35,682 bases of DNA from Candidatus Aegiribacteria sp. (lineage in GTDB: Bacteria > Fermentibacterota > Fermentibacteria > Fermentibacterales > JCC-6), in assembly GCA_030620995.1 (NCBI GenBank), contig JAUXIK010000025.1, positions 1 to 35,682 on the forward strand, given 5' to 3'. Positions 31,830-35,682 of the stretch are shown here, one piece after another. Positions within the stretch are counted from its first letter, which is position 1, and each line of letters opens with the position of its first letter. The notes beneath the pieces are model-generated. The model had not been told where the DNA came from. It was given only the letters and a program-made list of their open reading frames with translations, and did not search any database. The position numbers were made by a program, and so were the translations under genes.

Positions 31830-33694
31830 TGATATCACTTGAACAGAAAATTGAAGATGTATTCTGCGGAGATACCCTGTCTTCAGTCATTCCTGAATAC
31901 ACAGTCAGAATACTCCAGGTTGAAATGGCAAAAGCAGTGGGAAAAGCTCTTACCACGGGTGGAATTCATCTTTTTGAAGCCGGAACAGGTATCGGGAAGA
32001 GTATTGCTTATATAATTCCTGCTCTTCTATCCGGCAGAAGGATATTCGTATCCACAGCGACCATAACACTTCAGGATCAGCTTGCGTGTAAAGACGCCCC
32101 CGCCATACTGTCAGCACTCAAGCTTGATTCCAGGGTGAGTGTTCTCAAGGGGAGAAATAACTACCTGTGCCTGCGAAAATGGAATTCCGGTTCAGAAATG
32201 TTCAGGGCAGATCTGAGTTTTTCGCGGTGGGCTGATGCCACGGACGATGGCGATATCTCATCTTTTTCAGAGAAAGCTTCAGCATCAGTCTGGCGGCATT
32301 TCAGATCGGATCATATGGACTGTACAGGAGCTTCCTGTCACTTCAGAGGCGCCTGTCACTTTTTCAGAGCGCGCAATCTCGCTCGAAAATCCGATCTGCT
32401 TATACTGAATCATCATCTTCTTGTATCCGGGCTTCTTTCAGAAGATGTACTTCCAGGAGCGGATGTGCTGGTAATCGATGAAGGACACAGGCTTGAAGAT
32501 GCAGCAAGCGAATGCCTCGGGCTTTCCCTTAGTGAAGGATCACTTCTGCCCATGTTTGATGGTATCGCTTTCAGCGAGATCGAGACTGCTGCAAAGGCAT
32601 CAATGCTTGAACAGGCCAGACGACTGTCCTCTGCTATAGCAGAACTTACTGCCGGAATTGAAAAAACATCCGTATGGGATCCTGTAGAACATCTGGAAAG
32701 TCTTGAGAAAGCAGGTGATCTCGCAAGAAAACTTGCTTCGGATGCCGGGCAGAATGACGACCTGCTGCCGGTTACCCAGACAGCAACGGCAATTACACAG
32801 ACAACGAAAAGATTGTCAGAACTGAGTACGGAAGAATATTGCTGCTTCGCGGAGGTGAATAGAAAAAACTCTGTTCTAAGAGCCGTTCCACTGGATATAG
32901 GTCCCGAGCTTTGTGATACTGTGTATTCTAAATTTGATACTACGATTCTTACTTCAGCTACGTTGACAGTCGCCGAAGAGTTTGATTTTTTCAAGGGCAG
33001 ACTCGGGGCCTGGGACGCGCTGACAAGGAGTTTTGGAAGTCCGTTCGATTACAGATCTCAGGCGGTGCTTTCCATTCCGGACAACCTGCCTGAGCATGAT
33101 TCTCACGAGGAACTTGCCCGAATAGTCTGGGATTGGGGTAAGAGGCTTGCAATCCTCCTTGATGGAAGAACTCTCTTGCTGTTTACGAGTTACAGGAATC
33201 TGGAACTGGTAAGAGAACGGGCTGTGTTGGAGATGCCTTCGGATATGAGGCTCTTTGTTCAGGGAGAAATGTCGCGAAACAGAATACTTGCTGATTTTCG
33301 GAAATCCAGCAGGGGGATTATTCTTGGCACCTCGTCCTTCTGGGAAGGTGTAGATCTGCCGGGCAAGATGCTTCAGGCAGTAATAATAGACAGGTTGCCG
33401 TTTGCCTCGCCCGGTCATCCACTAACCAGAGCAAGGATGGATCTGATTAAGAAAAATGGAGAAAGCTCTTTCGGAAAATACTCTCTTCCTCTTGCGGTTG
33501 TACGTCTCAAACAGGGGGTGGGCAGACTGATCAGATCATCCAGGGACACCGGTGTTGTTATGCTTATGGACAGAAGAGTTGTCTCACGGAATTACGGTAG
33601 AGTATTTCTGGATTCTGTTCCACCTTTTCGGATTATATCTCAGGATATGATCGAGTCTTTCATTATGGAACATTGCGCCGGCAGCAGTGTATAA
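31829..33694 (+). CDS. DinG/XPD-like iron-sulfur DNA helicase
   Basis: A superfamily 2 ATP-dependent 5'-3' helicase. The 621-residue product has Walker A EAGTGIGKS (51-58 for AGTGIGKS), motif Ia STATITLQDQL, four cysteines at 114, 165, 170 and 176 placed like the 4Fe-4S ligands of XPD/DinG, NHHLL, and motif II DEGH at 217-220 (DEAH variant). LTSATLT, SFWEGVDLPG and GVGRLIRS follow toward the C-terminus. There is no exonuclease domain, so it is nearer YoaA/DinG than the Gram-positive exonuclease fusions. The ATG overlaps the recJ stop (TGATG), which indicates a two-gene repair operon. Confidence 0.92.
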   Translation: MISLEQKIEDVFCGDTLSSVIPEYTVRILQVEMAKAVGKALTTGGIHLFEAGTGIGKSIAYIIPALLSGRRIFVSTATITLQDQLACKDAPAILSALKLDSRVSVLKGRNNYLCLRKWNSGSEMFRADLSFSRWADATDDGDISSFSEKASASVWRHFRSDHMDCTGASCHFRGACHFFRARNLARKSDLLILNHHLLVSGLLSEDVLPGADVLVIDEGHRLEDAASECLGLSLSEGSLLPMFDGIAFSEIETAAKASMLEQARRLSSAIAELTAGIEKTSVWDPVEHLESLEKAGDLARKLASDAGQNDDLLPVTQTATAITQTTKRLSELSTEEYCCFAEVNRKNSVLRAVPLDIGPELCDTVYSKFDTTILTSATLTVAEEFDFFKGRLGAWDALTRSFGSPFDYRSQAVLSIPDNLPEHDSHEELARIVWDWGKRLAILLDGRTLLLFTSYRNLELVRERAVLEMPSDMRLFVQGEMSRNRILADFRKSSRGIILGTSSFWEGVDLPGKMLQAVIIDRLPFASPGHPLTRARMDLIKKNGESSFGKYSLPLAVVRLKQGVGRLIRSSRDTGVVMLMDRRVVSRNYGRVFLDSVPPFRIISQDMIESFIMEHCAGSSV

Positions 33695-33838
33695 ATCAAT
33701 GAAGATGATTCCTGTAGAGGTGATGAATGAGAATCAATAATCTGGTGAGTAGCGCATCGGGCTGATGGAATGATTCTATCAGTTGGATGAAAATGAAAGG
33801 GTTATGACTGTTGCCTGATGATAGCATTAGTACAATAT

Positions 33839-33866
33839 TTGCCTTCTGGATAAAACGAGCAATAAT
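33839..33866 (+). promoter_or_regulatory. Possible promoter for the TPR protein gene
   Basis: TTGCCT at 33839-33844 and AATAAT at 33861-33866 are separated by 16 bases in the 211-base gap before the TPR gene. The -10 element matches in five of six positions, the -35 only in four. The rest of this gap (33695-33905) shows a weak imperfect hairpin around 33762-33782 and nothing else I can name. Confidence 0.3.
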
Positions 33867-33905
33867 GATTATTGTGTTGTAATATTCCCGATTCTGGAGG
33901 AAAGA

Positions 33906-35471
33906 ATGATGAGATATATATTTGTAATAGCCTGTCTTGCACTCCTGGCTTGCGGTACTGCTGTTGCATCGGAAGATGGAGAATCCACGAGGGTTGGAAT
34001 AGTACCATTCGGATATTCCGGTTCAGATGCACGCTGGATCAGTGAAAAACTATTTAATGAACTGAAGAATAATTTTGAAGACAGTGAGGAATACTCTTTC
34101 ATTTCAAAGGATGATCTGAAAGATGCTTTTGAAGACTTAGGATTTAATCCATCAGATTTTGAATACGGTGTGCCGTCTTCATTCGTTGCGAACGCGGGTA
34201 TTGCTCTCGGCGCAGATATGATCCTTTATGGAAATATTTCCCCGTCAGGTGAAGAATTCATGGTTCTATGGAATGTCTGCATCCCGGTATCAGGGAATAC
34301 TGTGAATGCGGATCCGGCTTTTGTCCCCAAGAACACAGACCCTGTCAGGCAACTGGCTGGAGAGATGGTCAGTGTTCTTTCCGAGCTTATCGGAGGCAGA
34401 ATTCAACAGGCACTCGACCAGGCTGCATTCAGCATACAGATGAAAAACTGGTCCATGGCTATCATGTTCCTCAAACAGGTGCTTTCGGTTGATCCGACAT
34501 TACTGGATGCGAATTTCCAGCTCGCCGGGATATATCTTGAGCCTGATGTTGATTCAGTTAACATGGCAATGCAGATATATGAGACAATTCTTAATACAGA
34601 CGAGAGTAATGCCGATGCTCTTGCCGGCCTGGGCAGCGTTTACCTTGCTCAGAATGATGCCGAAACAGCTAAGACATATTTCGAGAGTGCTGTCGATATC
34701 GATCCTGAAAACGCTGATGCTTATCTCGGACTTGCCTCTGCGTACCAGGCTCTGGGCGAACTTGATCAGGCTGTTTCCAGTTTTGAAGAGGCTCTCGCAC
34801 AGAACCCGGACAATCTTTCAATTAAATTTCCTCTGAGTCTTCTATATTTCCAGCTTGGGGAATACTCACAGGCAATTCCGTATATGGAGGAGATTCTTGC
34901 TCTTAATTCCAATATGGTTGGTTTAAGGCAGCGAATTGTCCAATCGTATATCAAAGTATGTCAATATGGAAACGCTGCAGATCACGCGGTTATTCTCCTT
35001 GAATTTGATTCCGGCAATTCGCAGATGATTCTTTACACCGCCCAGGTTGAGTCATGGGCAGGCAGAACATCCAGTGCAGTAAACAGGTTGGAATCTCTTA
35101 TCTCAAGTACCGGCAATCGAGAGGCTTATATTTTGCTTGCGTCCATCTACCGTGACAGTGGGCAGAGGGGATCTATGCAGAGTGTATTCTCCCGTCTTAG
35201 TAACGCTTATCCAAACGACCCTCTCGCAAACTACATGATGGGTGCATTCTATTACCAGAGCGGATCGAACAAAGCAAGAATATCTGAACTGATTCCAGAG
35301 AATATATCCACATGGCAATCAGCGATCGGTGATCTTAATAATGCTATATCCTATCTTTCACAGGTTACCGGCTACAGATATAGCAATGCTCAGAATATGG
35401 TTCAGGCTGCCTGTAATTCGATATCTCTTTGTGAGGAGAAGATCGACAGGGTGGAGCGGTACAGCCAATAG
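33906..35471 (+). CDS. Exported CsgG-like/TPR repeat protein, possible lipoprotein
   Basis: The 521-residue product begins with a signal sequence that has a lipobox (LLAC, Cys16) and also a signal peptidase I site a little later (AVA/S). Residues about 28-150 resemble the CsgG/TolB-N type fold (VGIVPFGYSGSDARWISEKL, FISKDDLKDAF, GADMILYGNIS). From about residue 170 a series of TPR units follows: SMAIMFLKQVLSVDPTLLDA, ADALAGLGSVYLAQNDAETA, ADAYLGLASAYQALGELDQA and two or three weaker ones. It is probably an envelope scaffold. ATG 33906 or 33909 can be the start; GGAGG at 33896-33900 suits either. A strong hairpin lies after the stop. Confidence 0.78.
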   Translation: MMRYIFVIACLALLACGTAVASEDGESTRVGIVPFGYSGSDARWISEKLFNELKNNFEDSEEYSFISKDDLKDAFEDLGFNPSDFEYGVPSSFVANAGIALGADMILYGNISPSGEEFMVLWNVCIPVSGNTVNADPAFVPKNTDPVRQLAGEMVSVLSELIGGRIQQALDQAAFSIQMKNWSMAIMFLKQVLSVDPTLLDANFQLAGIYLEPDVDSVNMAMQIYETILNTDESNADALAGLGSVYLAQNDAETAKTYFESAVDIDPENADAYLGLASAYQALGELDQAVSSFEEALAQNPDNLSIKFPLSLLYFQLGEYSQAIPYMEEILALNSNMVGLRQRIVQSYIKVCQYGNAADHAVILLEFDSGNSQMILYTAQVESWAGRTSSAVNRLESLISSTGNREAYILLASIYRDSGQRGSMQSVFSRLSNAYPNDPLANYMMGAFYYQSGSNKARISELIPENISTWQSAIGDLNNAISYLSQVTGYRYSNAQNMVQAACNSISLCEEKIDRVERYSQ

Positions 35472-35511
35472 CCTGATTCAGTAAATATTCTATAATACTC
35501 GAAACAGATAT

Positions 35512-35548
35512 TCACCGGCCGGGATGAGTCCAGATCCCGGCCCGGTGA
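35512..35548 (+). terminator. Long GC-rich hairpin after the TPR gene
   Basis: TCACCGGCCGGGAT (35512-35525) pairs with ATCCCGG plus CCGGTGA (35534-35548) with one bulged C, leaving an eight-base loop. It lies 41 bases after the stop. The T run expected of an intrinsic terminator is missing, so it may be a terminator of weaker type or an mRNA 3'-end stabiliser. Confidence 0.6.
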
Positions 35549-35676
35549 TCTGGTTATACTGACAAACACCATCATGCAATTTGCATAATATTGTACAGGT
35601 CAGCCTGAAGATAGCACATCTTGCTGAAAGATGTTATTAATAAACAGTATTGGATAGAAATATGCTTTCTTATTAC

Positions 35677-35682
35677 AGGAGG
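35677..35682 (+). promoter_or_regulatory. Ribosome binding site of a gene beginning beyond the window
   Basis: The window ends in a perfect AGGAGG after an A/T-rich stretch without other genes (35549-35676). The next + strand gene should start within about ten bases of the window edge. Confidence 0.6.

Noticed and set aside
33762..33782. Imperfect palindrome in the gap before the TPR gene
   Set aside because: It has one mismatch, almost no loop and no T run; too weak to name as a terminator or operator.

Overview
This is a gene-dense bacterial chromosomal segment. Almost everything is on the + strand. The only minus-strand genes I can support are a ribosomal protein S20 gene and one tRNA-Leu. 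Base composition is moderate. Many genes start with TTG or GTG behind strong purine-rich ribosome binding sites, and neighbours often overlap by a few bases (ATGA, TTGA or TGATG junctions). A secreted metallocarboxypeptidase and a propeller protein both end in FlgD/Por-like C-terminal domains, and there are many exported TPR and propeller proteins. These traits suggest an uncultured FCB-group lineage such as Fermentibacterota/Aegiribacteria or WOR-3. That placement is inference from gene style, not from a marker tree.

Layout. 1-3.0 kb: an exported probable beta-barrel protein, rpsT (minus) beside a small GGGGACA/TGTCCCC repeat, and a secreted M14 carboxypeptidase. 3.0-6.0 kb: a J-domain/TPR protein, a MerR regulator, tRNA-Pro(GGG), a COG2426 membrane protein, tRNA-Pro(CGG), a LOG-like nucleotide-binding protein and apt. 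6.0-7.1 kb: an acidic lipoprotein with a clear promoter and terminator. 7.2-14.5 kb: a tightly packed run of rarA, pcm, a degenerate histidine-kinase-like protein, rnr, nadE and purH. 14.5-20.2 kb: two paralogous TPR/SLT lytic transglycosylases and an NHL-propeller protein. 20.2-24.4 kb: two CNNM-type membrane proteins (the first apparently starting at CTG) and a receiver-like/GGDDF/HEAT fusion. 24.5-25.8 kb: an exported propeller protein.

25.77-28.2 kb is the most interesting region. It holds an AbiEi/AbiEii-type toxin-antitoxin pair with a perfect palindrome over its promoter. A second winged-helix/nucleotidyltransferase pair follows directly. This second pair sits behind three 21-bp direct repeats, and its nucleotidyltransferase has no ordinary start codon in front of its catalytic motifs. 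The double module ends against a tRNA cluster: Leu(CAA) on minus, a CAT-anticodon tRNA and Val(CAC).

28.7-35.7 kb is housekeeping again: a COG1579 zinc-ribbon coiled-coil protein, RNase P RNA, recJ, a DinG-like helicase and an exported CsgG-like/TPR protein. The window ends just after an AGGAGG ribosome binding site for the next gene.

How the genes work together: the 7-14.5 kb run combines replication-fork repair (RarA), protein repair (Pcm), RNA turnover (RNase R) and NAD/purine synthesis. apt adds purine salvage. recJ and the dinG-like gene form a two-gene DNA repair unit. The exported proteins suggest heavy investment in cell-envelope remodelling and extracellular proteolysis.
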